From CAZERT01 sp964630015 (GTDB lineage: Bacteria > Patescibacteriota > Microgenomatia > UBA10105 > UBA927), in assembly GCA_964630015.1 (NCBI GenBank), contig CAZVTJ010000047.1, forward strand, positions 1-7,136: a stretch of DNA of 7,136 bases. The letters are read 5' to 3'. The notes beneath the pieces were generated by a model. The model was not told the origin of the DNA. It made no database searches and worked only from the letters and a program-made list of their open reading frames with translations. Position 1 is the stretch's first letter. Each line of letters begins with the position of its first letter. The translations under genes were made by a program, and so were the position numbers. Shown here one piece after another: positions 1 to 6,096 of this stretch.

Positions 1-428
1 AACAGGGGATATACAAACCGATGCGATATTACTCCTATCCATGGCAATTGGCGGGATTATTGGATCTTCAGCTGAAACGCTTGCCCGAAACCATTGCACA
101 CAGGACCGCAATCGGTGCGCTGTATGAAAAGGCGTTTACCATCCACCGGTCAAACGGCACGTCTTTGATACCCTATCTGCGGTTTCCGGTGCAGGTGAGA
201 AACAGGGATGAATTGCTCCGGAGTGCCAAACGGAAAGGGATACTTTTTGGAACATGGTACAGCAATGTGATTGATCCCAAAGGTTCATCCCTGACTGCTG
301 CGGAGTATGTCCGTGGCCAATGTCCAAGGGCAGAAGAGTTGGCTGCATCGGTGTGTAATCTTCCGACAAACGTTACCAAGCATGATGCCCGCCGTATTAT
401 CGATTGTGTGTTACCCTTTATTCTATGA
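1..428 (+). CDS. DegT/DnrJ/EryC1/StrS-type aminotransferase, C-terminal part (5' truncated)
   Basis: The reading frame is already open at the window edge (first full codon at position 3), so the start lies upstream; the ATG at 21 is internal. The visible part, about 141 residues, reads as the small C-terminal domain of a PLP-dependent sugar aminotransferase. Near its start is a stretch reading M-R-Y-Y-S-Y-P-W-Q-L-A-G-L-L, then QLKRL and an H-R...Y pattern, which fits the family's segment in which a Met is followed by 'QaalGl.QL.rl...R...Y'. Later come a beta segment (LRFPVQV), a Gly-rich turn (GILFGTWYS) and the terminal 'NLPTNV..HDARRI' helix, as in family members ending in 'LPt...t..d...i'. 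The PLP lysine lies outside the window. The family typically makes amino sugars for surface glycans; the actual substrate cannot be read. The stop overlaps the next start by ATGA, suggesting translational coupling. Family assignment is fairly sure, function is not. Confidence 0.8.
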   Translation, partial: QGIYKPMRYYSYPWQLAGLLDLQLKRLPETIAHRTAIGALYEKAFTIHRSNGTSLIPYLRFPVQVRNRDELLRSAKRKGILFGTWYSNVIDPKGSSLTAAEYVRGQCPRAEELAASVCNLPTNVTKHDARRIIDCVLPFIL

Positions 429-1066
429 AACAGTACGATATTGTTCGGTTTATTGTCGGGGAACTTGGGGAAAATGCCTATATAATTTCGGATACGTTAA
501 CCAACAATGCATATATCATCGACCCCGGAGACAGTGCGGAAACACTAGAAACCCATATTCTGACCAATAGGTTAATACCCCTGTGTATCCTTTTGACCCA
601 CGGACACAGTGACCATTGGGGAGCCGCATGGGAGATATCCCGGGCATTTTCCATTCCCGTATTTATGTCCAAAAAAGATTTGTTTCTTTTGCAACCTGGT
701 AAAAAATCCATTCCTGCAGGAAATCCGGAATTACTTCATATACCCCCAACCACAACCGATCCGGGAACTTTACCTTCATTTGATTTTCCGATTCCAATTG
801 AAGTCATTTTGACTTCCGGGCACACGCCGGGGGGTGTGAGCTATATTATCGGAAATGCTGTATTTTCCGGCGATACGCTGTTTGCCGATGGGGAAATCGG
901 GGAGTGGCGCTACCATGGAGGAAATAAGGAAGAACTGTATGCATCGTTATCAAAGCTCATTCGTTTACCGCAGACATATATTCTGTATCCTGGGCATGGG
1001 GAATCACAGATTCTGGATGACTGTGCGAAAATACTGACAACGCGCTATACTGATCTGGAACACTGA
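425..1066 (+). CDS. MBL-fold metallo-hydrolase (glyoxalase II-like)
   Basis: A 213-residue metallo-beta-lactamase-fold protein with a complete set of likely metal ligands. The THGHSDH signature gives His59, His61, Asp63 and His64; His133 lies in SGHTPGG, Asp150 in FSGDTLF and His191 in YPGHGE. Length and motif order match the short, single-domain glyoxalase II-like branch, which usually binds two metal ions and hydrolyses thioesters or related bonds in the cytoplasm. It lacks the extra C-terminal helical domain of true hydroxyacylglutathione hydrolases, so calling it gloB would be overreach. The start is the ATG at 425, inside the ATGA overlap with the preceding stop; an in-frame TTG at 404 would add seven residues inside the upstream gene and has no better ribosome site. 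No Shine-Dalgarno sequence is seen, so translation probably depends on the upstream gene. Substrate unknown; its position among envelope genes may be only convenience. Confidence 0.9.
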   Translation: MKQYDIVRFIVGELGENAYIISDTLTNNAYIIDPGDSAETLETHILTNRLIPLCILLTHGHSDHWGAAWEISRAFSIPVFMSKKDLFLLQPGKKSIPAGNPELLHIPPTTTDPGTLPSFDFPIPIEVILTSGHTPGGVSYIIGNAVFSGDTLFADGEIGEWRYHGGNKEELYASLSKLIRLPQTYILYPGHGESQILDDCAKILTTRYTDLEH

Positions 1067-1067
1067 T

Positions 1068-1406
1068 ATGGAACTCTTTATCCGATGGTTTGTTTCTGCA
1101 GTATCCTTATGGATCGTTGCCGGAATCGTACCGGGCGTCCATATGAAGGATTTTGGCTCGGCACTGGGTGCTGTCATCGTGATGGCACTGGTGAATATGT
1201 TCATCAAACCCATTTTTACCCTTTTTACCCTTCCCATAACCGTACTGACACTTGGATTGTTTGCCTTTTTCATTAATGCAATTATGTTTTTATTGGTCGG
1301 GCGGATTACCAACGGATTTTGGGTTGATTCGTTTCCGGCGGCAATCCTTGGATCAATAGTGTTTTGGATCGTCAGTTCAATCCTGTCTAGCCTCCTTCGC
1401 GTATGA
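1068..1406 (+). CDS. YvlD-like / phage holin 4_2 family membrane protein
   Basis: A 112-residue, very hydrophobic protein with four probable membrane segments at about residues 3-21, 30-51, 55-79 and 89-110. The pattern N-M-F-I-K-P (residues 43-48), followed by LP-I-T-V-L-T-L-G-L-F-A-F-F-I-N (residues 55-70), is the hallmark of the small family that includes Bacillus YvlD and is named 'Mycobacterial 4 TMS phage holin' (I believe Pfam PF04020, formerly DUF360). Despite the name, these are widespread chromosomal proteins, and no lytic role can be read here: there is no endolysin or phage gene nearby. The start follows the MBL stop after one base, and the stop overlaps the next start (ATGA). Only a weak purine run precedes the ATG. 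The molecular function of the family is not established; linkage with FemAB and lipid II genes hints at an envelope role. Confidence 0.85.
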   Translation: MELFIRWFVSAVSLWIVAGIVPGVHMKDFGSALGAVIVMALVNMFIKPIFTLFTLPITVLTLGLFAFFINAIMFLLVGRITNGFWVDSFPAAILGSIVFWIVSSILSSLLRV

Positions 1407-2404
1407 GCGGAAAACCGATACTTTCCAAATATGTATGGGACAGATTCCTTGCCCACACAAGTCCACAATCGTTTTTCTGTTCCTGGCAATGGGGAGAAGT
1501 GGAAAAACAGATGGGGCATACCCTGTACCGGCTCGGATGGTATATAAAAGGCGAACTTACCGCCATTGCCCAAATTTGCGTCCTTCGTGCAAAACGCGGA
1601 TCGATTTTGACACTTCGGCATGGACCGGTTGTGCGCGGTAATGATGCGGAACTCTATGGCATGGTGCTTGCTGATATGAAGGACCTGGCGCGGGCGCAGT
1701 CGTGTGATTGTATCCGGATGAGTCCGTTGGTAACGGGCGCGGAATTTTGTGAATTTGCCTTCAAAAACGGAGCATTCGAATATCCCATTCACGGCATGGA
1801 CGCACAGCGTTGTATTGTGTTATCGCTTTCCCAACCGGAAGACAAGCTTCTGTCGGGAATGCGGAAAAGCACGCGCTATGACCTCAAAAAAGCCAAAAAA
1901 ATGGGGGTAACGGTATCCCGGGAGCAGGATGATGCGGCACTGTCAATATTCCTTCGTCTGTATGAAAAAACTGCGCTCCGGCATAATTTTGTTCCCCACA
2001 GCGGGATTGAGGCGGAATTTAGCGTATTTCGGCAGGAAAAATCCGCGGATATATTTCTGGCAAAATATGAAGAGTCGGTTATTGCCGGGGCACTGATCGT
2101 TTATGAGGGAAAACAGGGAATCTACCGACACGGTGCATCCATCTCCGGGCCGATTCCGGCAGCCGCACTGGTGCAGTGGGAAGCGATCGTACGGACAAAG
2201 GAACGGGGATTGCTCGAATATAATTTTTGGGGCGTTTCACCCGAAAATAACAGCACGCATCCCTGGCACGGCTTATCCCAATTCAAACGCGGATTCGGGG
2301 GAGTAGAAACCGTTTACGGGGGGACATACGATTTTCCCGTTACCCCCCGGTACAGCATGATCCATATTCTTGATTGGTATAAAAAAGTCTCAAAAAAATA
2401 CTGA
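1403..2404 (+). CDS. FemAB-like peptidyltransferase (GNAT-fold, peptidoglycan bridge type)
   Basis: A 333-residue protein resembling FemA/FemB/FemX enzymes, which carry an amino acid from aminoacyl-tRNA to the peptide stem of a peptidoglycan precursor on the inner face of the membrane. The N-terminal half starts with an aromatic S-W-Q-W-G-E-V segment (28-33) and a beta-rich GNAT-like core. Around residues 152-172, G-M-R-K-S-T-R-Y-D-L-K-K-A-K-K-M-G-V-T-V is the conserved arginine/lysine signature joining the two acyltransferase lobes. The second lobe shows YRHGASISG (241-249), a QWEAI helix (258-262), EYNFWGV (272-278) and FKRGFGG (294-300), all typical. It is shorter than staphylococcal FemA, with no room for the tRNA-synthetase-like coiled-coil arm. 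The start is the ATG overlapping the upstream stop; no Shine-Dalgarno sequence is visible. Which residue it transfers, and whether the acceptor is lipid II, cannot be told; other N-acyltransferase roles remain possible. Confidence 0.85.
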   Translation: MSGKPILSKYVWDRFLAHTSPQSFFCSWQWGEVEKQMGHTLYRLGWYIKGELTAIAQICVLRAKRGSILTLRHGPVVRGNDAELYGMVLADMKDLARAQSCDCIRMSPLVTGAEFCEFAFKNGAFEYPIHGMDAQRCIVLSLSQPEDKLLSGMRKSTRYDLKKAKKMGVTVSREQDDAALSIFLRLYEKTALRHNFVPHSGIEAEFSVFRQEKSADIFLAKYEESVIAGALIVYEGKQGIYRHGASISGPIPAAALVQWEAIVRTKERGLLEYNFWGVSPENNSTHPWHGLSQFKRGFGGVETVYGGTYDFPVTPRYSMIHILDWYKKVSKKY

Positions 2405-2461
2405 TACATGCGCCTGTGCATTGCACAAGGCAAAGTATCATGGGTATACTGAAAAGATACT
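2402..2461 (+). promoter_or_regulatory. Spacer with competing inverted repeats before the kinase gene
   Basis: This is the only sizeable spacer in the cluster. TGATAC at 2402-2407, which contains the FemAB stop codon, can pair with GTATCA at 2435-2440. Inside lies a second stem, GCCTGTGC (2412-2419) with GCAC-A-AGGC (2423-2431): eight pairs, one bulged A and a three-base loop. No T-run follows, so it is not a standard intrinsic terminator. The right arm has a second possible partner: AGTATC at 2434-2439 can pair with GATACT at 2456-2461, just three bases before the ATG of the next gene. The two outer pairings exclude each other. Arrangement and pairing are read directly; a role in mRNA processing, attenuation or translation control is inference. 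Confidence 0.4.
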
Positions 2462-2464
2462 GTT

Positions 2465-2839
2465 ATGCATTCGCTACTTAAACGGCATACGATTTCGTTC
2501 CGTCATGCATTTGACGGAGTAATTTGGGCGGTAAAAACACAACCGAATTTCCGGGTTCATCTGTGCATTTCATTTTTCGTTTTATTATTCGCGAAGATTT
2601 TTGCCGTCACCAGGGGAGAACTGCTTATCCTTCTGTTTACTATCCTGCTTGGGCTTGCATCCGAAATGGTCAATACGGCCCTTGAAAGCATGACGGATTT
2701 GATCACAAAGGAATACCGCGAGGAGGCAAAAACCGCAAAAGATGTGGCTGCAGGTATGATGCTTGTCGTATCCATCGGGGCTGCGGTTGTCGGACTTGTT
2801 ATTTTCATTCCATATATACAGGCATTGTTGAGGGGGTAA
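2465..2839 (+). CDS. dgkA: Undecaprenol / diacylglycerol kinase (DgkA family)
   Basis: A 124-residue integral membrane kinase of the DgkA family. In Gram-positive-type members the usual substrate is undecaprenol, giving undecaprenyl phosphate, the carrier needed by MraY; diacylglycerol is the other known substrate. The N-terminal amphipathic stretch S-F-R-H-A-F-D-G and N-F-R-V-H-L (residues 28-33) are followed by three probable membrane helices (about 34-48, 51-72 and 97-117). The catalytic signature E-M-V-N-T-A-L-E (67-74) supplies two glutamates and an asparagine, and A-K-D-V-A-A-G (91-97) supplies the conserved lysine and aspartate. Where many members have Glu before 'xNFR', this protein has Gln26, a variant I recall from other homologues. 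The ATG at 2465 is the only good start; no clear Shine-Dalgarno precedes it. The stop is seven bases before mraY, and that pairing favours undecaprenol as substrate. Confidence 0.9.
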   Translation: MHSLLKRHTISFRHAFDGVIWAVKTQPNFRVHLCISFFVLLFAKIFAVTRGELLILLFTILLGLASEMVNTALESMTDLITKEYREEAKTAKDVAAGMMLVVSIGAAVVGLVIFIPYIQALLRG

Positions 2840-2845
2840 TGGGGA
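2831..2845 (+). promoter_or_regulatory. Ribosome binding site of mraY
   Basis: A strong AGGGGG run at 2831-2836, inside the last codons of the kinase gene, lies ten bases before the mraY ATG at 2847. A second GGGGA run (2841-2845) is too close to the ATG to serve as the normal site. The site supports the ATG at 2847 over the out-of-frame ATG at 2839 and contrasts with the weak or absent sites of the genes upstream. Confidence 0.55.
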
Positions 2846-2846
2846 T

Positions 2847-3893
2847 ATGGCATTTCTACTGGGGATATTACTGTTTTCCTGGCTGATTTCCAGCATTTTA
2901 TATATACCGTTCATACGACTCTTGTATACGCTGCGGTTTCAGCGAATGAATCAGGTAACGCGTGATGCATTCAATAAACGAACACCGATTTTTGATAAAT
3001 TCCATTCGTTCAAAGCAGGCACGCCGGTCGGCGGGGGAATTCTTATCATTCTCCTGACCACATTCCTGTTCCCGATTATGCTTCTTCTGATGAAATATTT
3101 TTGGGTTCCCATTACTTCGGTCTATCCCATGCTGAGCGAAATAAAGATCCTGCTATTTACCTTCCTGTCGTTCGGGTTGTTGGGATTTCTGGATGATGCC
3201 AAAAAAACATTCGTCATGAAATCGGACTATTTCGGCCTCAGGCTCCGGCACAAACTGATCCTGGAAATTTTCATTTCATTCGTGATCAGCTTCTGGTTAT
3301 TTACGGAACTGAAAATCGATATTTTTTACGTGCCCCTGTTTGGCGTTATCCGGATGGGGTGGTGGTTTATCCCGTTTTCCATGTTTGTCATCATTTCGTT
3401 TTCCAATGCGTTTAACATTACTGACGGACTTGACGGGCTGGCATCGGGAGTGTTGCTTATTGCGTTGGGCGCGTTCTGGATTGTGTCGGCTTCGATCTTG
3501 GATACGCCGCTTTCCGTTTTTATTGCCCTGTGGTTGGGATCTATACTGGCATTTTTGTATTTCAATGTGTTCCCGGCACGTATTTTTTTGGGGGATACAG
3601 GTGCACTGTCTTTTGGCGCGACACTTGCCGTCGTTGCCCTTATATTGGGCAAAGCCCCGGCACTGGTGATTATCGGATGGGTGTATGTCGTGGAAGTGAC
3701 GTCATCGCTTATCCAGCTTGTCTATAAAAAATTTACCAAGAAAAAGCTGTTTGCCGCCGCGCCGTTCCATCTGTTTCTGCAGTATCACGGGTGGCAGGAA
3801 CCCAAGATCGTTATGCGCTTCTGGATTTTATCCATCGTGTGTGCAATTTTCGGTCTTTGGCTTGCACTTCTGACACAATTTCCCCTGAAATAA
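2847..3893 (+). CDS. mraY: Phospho-N-acetylmuramoyl-pentapeptide transferase (lipid I synthase)
   Basis: A 348-residue polytopic membrane enzyme that transfers phospho-MurNAc-pentapeptide from UDP to undecaprenyl phosphate, making lipid I on the cytoplasmic face. Visible signatures in order are KAGTPVGGG (56-64; the family usually has K.GTPTMGG), GFLDDAKK with the Asp pair 116-117 and a following Lys, NAFNITDGLDGLASG (187-201) holding the catalytic-site aspartates, and ARIFLGDTGALSFG (244-257) with Asp250. About ten hydrophobic helices surround them. The C-terminal GWQEP-KIV-M-RFW pattern (315-326) matches MraY rather than WecA/TagO relatives. The oddity is the last cytoplasmic loop, where the usual P-L-H-H-H-F-E is P-F-H-L-F-L-Q (306-312), leaving one of three histidines. 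Substrate is therefore inferred mainly from the other motifs and from the neighbours: murI follows after two bases, then murD and ftsW. Confidence 0.95.
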   Translation: MAFLLGILLFSWLISSILYIPFIRLLYTLRFQRMNQVTRDAFNKRTPIFDKFHSFKAGTPVGGGILIILLTTFLFPIMLLLMKYFWVPITSVYPMLSEIKILLFTFLSFGLLGFLDDAKKTFVMKSDYFGLRLRHKLILEIFISFVISFWLFTELKIDIFYVPLFGVIRMGWWFIPFSMFVIISFSNAFNITDGLDGLASGVLLIALGAFWIVSASILDTPLSVFIALWLGSILAFLYFNVFPARIFLGDTGALSFGATLAVVALILGKAPALVIIGWVYVVEVTSSLIQLVYKKFTKKKLFAAAPFHLFLQYHGWQEPKIVMRFWILSIVCAIFGLWLALLTQFPLK

Positions 3894-3895
3894 CT

Positions 3896-4699
3896 ATGGA
3901 ACTTCCCCGAACCAACCGGTTTCGCGTCGGCATTCTGGATTCCGGTATTGGCGGGCTTACCATTCGCGAAAAGATTCTGGAACTACTTCCCGACGTTTCT
4001 ACCATATATATTGCCGATCATGCTGCAATGCCGTATGGGGAAAAGTCGGACAACGAAATCGTTTCCCGCGTACTTTCAATTATCGAAAAATTAACCACTA
4101 TGAAAGTTGACTGTATTGTGGTTGCGTGCAATACGGCAAGCGTTGTCGGGATTACGAAGTATCGGGAGGCATATCCCGATATCCCCATTATCGGCGTGGT
4201 ACCGGTTGTCAAAACGGCCGCAGAACACACGAAAACAAAACACTATGCGTTATTTTCCACAACGCGGACCATCGAAAGCCCGTATACGGACGAACTTATC
4301 GCAAAATTTTCCCCCGACTGTACGGTAGATAAAATCGGCTCACCGACACTTGCGCGGCTTATTGAAGACGGATATTTCAAAACACCGGAGGGGCAAAAGG
4401 AAGTCATGCGGATGGCATCCTCCGTTGGTGATGCATGCGATGTGGCAGTGCTTGGATGCACGCATTACCCGCTGATCCGGAGCGAATTCCGAAAGTTTTT
4501 GGGACAAAACCGGGAAATTCTTGATTCATCCGGAGCGGTTGCACGGCACGTCGGACGGATACTTACTCCACTGATACCTAAAACTGCCCTTCCCCTTACG
4601 CACAGTATTTATACGACGGGCGATGCAAAGAAGGTAACGGAGGTCATTGCCGCCTATATTCCTGGGCAACACATTGTCGAATCGATCAATATCCCGTAG
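3896..4699 (+). CDS. murI: Glutamate racemase
   Basis: A 267-residue cofactor-independent racemase that interconverts L- and D-glutamate, supplying the D-glutamate used by MurD. The two-cysteine active site is complete: Cys78 in VACNTAS and Cys188 in LGCTHYPL. The family's N-terminal ILDSGIGGLT (13-22) provides the acidic and glycine-rich substrate loop, and YIADHAAMPYGEKS (38-51) matches the usual 'Y.gD....PYG.KS' with Ala in place of Gly. Length is typical. The frame is open further upstream (to 3791), but that extension lies wholly within the end of mraY and shows no homology; the ATG at 3896, two bases after the mraY stop, gives the normal N-terminus. No Shine-Dalgarno precedes it, so expression is probably coupled to mraY. 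Finding murI between mraY and murD is less usual, but metabolically sensible, because the next gene product consumes D-glutamate. Confidence 0.95.
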   Translation: MELPRTNRFRVGILDSGIGGLTIREKILELLPDVSTIYIADHAAMPYGEKSDNEIVSRVLSIIEKLTTMKVDCIVVACNTASVVGITKYREAYPDIPIIGVVPVVKTAAEHTKTKHYALFSTTRTIESPYTDELIAKFSPDCTVDKIGSPTLARLIEDGYFKTPEGQKEVMRMASSVGDACDVAVLGCTHYPLIRSEFRKFLGQNREILDSSGAVARHVGRILTPLIPKTALPLTHSIYTTGDAKKVTEVIAAYIPGQHIVESINIP

Positions 4700-4709
4700 G
4701 ATAGAGGGG
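4698..4709 (+). promoter_or_regulatory. Ribosome binding site of murD
   Basis: The purine-rich stretch AGGATAGAGGGG begins within the murI stop codon and ends one base before the murD ATG at 4711. The AGGA part (4698-4701) has a workable spacing of nine bases, whereas the GAGGGG part alone would be too close. It supports the ATG at 4711 as the start. Confidence 0.5.
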
Positions 4710-4710
4710 T

Positions 4711-6096
4711 ATGGACTATACGGGAAAACGCGTTGCAATTCTTGGATTATCCGTTGAAGGTACCGATTCCGCCGGATATTTTCTTTCCCACGGTGCATCC
4801 GTTATTTGCTGTGACAGGCGGACAAAAGAACAGATCGGTGAAGTATATGGCCAGTTATCCTCGCTTGGCGCCTCGTTTTCTCTTGGGGAATCCTATCTTT
4901 CCGGATTGGACGGTGTTGATCTTGCCGTCCGGACACCGGGAATGAATCCACGCATACCCGAAATAGAACAATTGGCAAAAGAGGGAAAATTGACAAGCCA
5001 GACCAAATTCCTACTCGAAAATCTCAAAAATCCCATTGTCGGTATTACGGGCACGAAGGGAAAGGGAACGACAAGCACGCTGATTGCCAAGATACTGGAG
5101 GCCAGCGGCAAACGGGTCCATTTGGGCGGAAACGTGGGAATACCCCTTCTTGGTGCATTGGATTCGTTTGCGGATGATGACTGGGTAGTTCTGGAGTTGT
5201 CTTCGTTCCAGCTGGAAGACTGCATCACAAGTCCCCATATTGCCGTCGTGCTTCGCATCACCCAGGAACACCTCCAGAATCAGGACTTGATGGCAACCAA
5301 CTTCCATCCCGACAGGGAAGCATACGTCAGGGCAAAAAGTCCGATTGTCCGTTTCCAAAAGCAGGGCGATAGTGCGGTTATCAATTCGGGCGATCCGACG
5401 GCGTTGTCGTTTGCCGCACTTACTCCTGCGGAAAAGAAATATTTTTCCCGATACGACCCAGCTGATGCGTATGTAGCACATCATACGGTGTATGCAAAAA
5501 TCGATGGGAAAGACATTCCAATCTGCAGTGCGGATGAAATACTTCTGCGGGGCGACCATAACCTTGAAAATATTGCGGCCGCAACGCTTGCAACCCTTGC
5601 TGCAGGATGTCCGGTTGAAGTCATACAAAAAACAGTCCGTTCATTTAAGGGCTTACCCCATAGGATCGAATTCGTGGGAGAATTGGGCGGCGTTTCCTAT
5701 TACGATGATTCATTTTCTACCGTTCCGGAAACAACGATTGCTGCGCTGGAATCGTTTACCCAGCCGAAAATCGTCATTTTAGGGGGGTCTGATAAGGGTT
5801 CCGATTACACGGAAATGGCACGCTATATGGCATCCAACCCGTCGGTAAAAACAGCCGTGCTTATCGGACGCATGGCACAAAAAATTTCCGATGCACTCAA
5901 GAGTGCCGGATACACGGGAACCGTTTTGACGGGAGCCACAACGATGGGGGAAATTATCGACCAATGCGAAAGCCAGACAAAAAAGGGTGATGTCGTGTTA
6001 CTGTCTCCGGCGTGTGCATCATTTGATATGTTCAAAAATTATAAAGACAGGGGAGAACAATTTAGCCATGAAGTCACTGCGCGTATTCATCCGTGA
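4711..6096 (+). CDS. murD: UDP-N-acetylmuramoyl-L-alanine--D-glutamate ligase
   Basis: A 461-residue cytoplasmic ATP-dependent Mur ligase that adds D-glutamate to UDP-MurNAc-L-alanine. Domain 1 (about 1-105) is Rossmann-like and binds the UDP-sugar, starting with KRVAILGLSVEG and including R-T-P-G-M-N-P (74-80, normally 'SPGi'). Domain 2 carries the ATP loop GTKGKGTT (114-121), LELSSFQLE (161-169) and Lys209 in Y-V-R-A-K, likely the carbamylated lysine of the family. RGDHNLENIAAA (280-291) leads to domain 3, with LPHRIEFV (315-322), LGGSDKGSDY (357-366) and SPACASFDMFKNYKDRG (432-448), all diagnostic of MurD. Two motifs deviate: the segment usually reading 'pDHLDrH' is QEHLQNQ (185-191), and 'NDSKATN' is DDSFSTV (332-338). 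Its 3' end overlaps ftsW by 29 bases. Identity is secure because the C-terminal SPACASFD pattern separates MurD from MurC, MurE and MurF. Confidence 0.95.
   Translation: MDYTGKRVAILGLSVEGTDSAGYFLSHGASVICCDRRTKEQIGEVYGQLSSLGASFSLGESYLSGLDGVDLAVRTPGMNPRIPEIEQLAKEGKLTSQTKFLLENLKNPIVGITGTKGKGTTSTLIAKILEASGKRVHLGGNVGIPLLGALDSFADDDWVVLELSSFQLEDCITSPHIAVVLRITQEHLQNQDLMATNFHPDREAYVRAKSPIVRFQKQGDSAVINSGDPTALSFAALTPAEKKYFSRYDPADAYVAHHTVYAKIDGKDIPICSADEILLRGDHNLENIAAATLATLAAGCPVEVIQKTVRSFKGLPHRIEFVGELGGVSYYDDSFSTVPETTIAALESFTQPKIVILGGSDKGSDYTEMARYMASNPSVKTAVLIGRMAQKISDALKSAGYTGTVLTGATTMGEIIDQCESQTKKGDVVLLSPACASFDMFKNYKDRGEQFSHEVTARIHP
6049..6056 (+). promoter_or_regulatory. Ribosome binding site of ftsW, inside murD
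   Basis: AGGGGAGA lies within the murD coding sequence, eleven bases before the ATG at 6068. It decides the ftsW start, placing it 29 bases inside murD rather than at any codon after the murD stop, and suggests that the two genes are translated in a coupled way. Confidence 0.55.

Noticed and set aside
1391..1397. CCTCCTT, identical to the anti-Shine-Dalgarno tail of 16S rRNA, just before the FemAB start
   Set aside because: It encodes part of an ordinary Leu-Leu stretch at the end of the YvlD-like protein, and nothing else of 16S rRNA is present.
1068..1406. Reading the small membrane protein as a phage holin and the region as a prophage remnant
   Set aside because: The family name includes 'phage holin', but members are mostly chromosomal; no endolysin, capsid, integrase or attachment site is nearby and the gene is embedded in a housekeeping-type operon.
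1004..1792. Long open frame on the minus strand (262 codons) across the YvlD-like and FemAB-like genes
   Set aside because: Its translation shows no recognisable domain and it lies fully opposite plus-strand genes with clear family motifs and tight operon spacing. It looks like a by-product of plus-strand codon use.
2421..2450. Possible promoter for the kinase gene: TTGCAC (2421-2426) and TATACT (2445-2450), 18 bases apart
   Set aside because: The -10 box is good, but the -35 box matches only three of six positions and lies inside the hairpin. Such a weak match is common by chance, so I do not call a promoter.
3791..3895. Upstream extension of the murI reading frame by 35 codons
   Set aside because: It lies inside the end of mraY, has no homology to racemase N-termini, and the ATG at 3896 gives the normal family start.
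5575..5582. GCGGCCGC palindrome in murD
   Set aside because: It is a short palindrome formed by Ala-Ala codons in a conserved coding stretch; no repeat copies or regulatory context.
5011..5628. Open frame of 205 codons on the minus strand opposite murD
   Set aside because: The protein is rich in Cys and Arg without domain signatures, and the plus strand encodes a complete MurD here.
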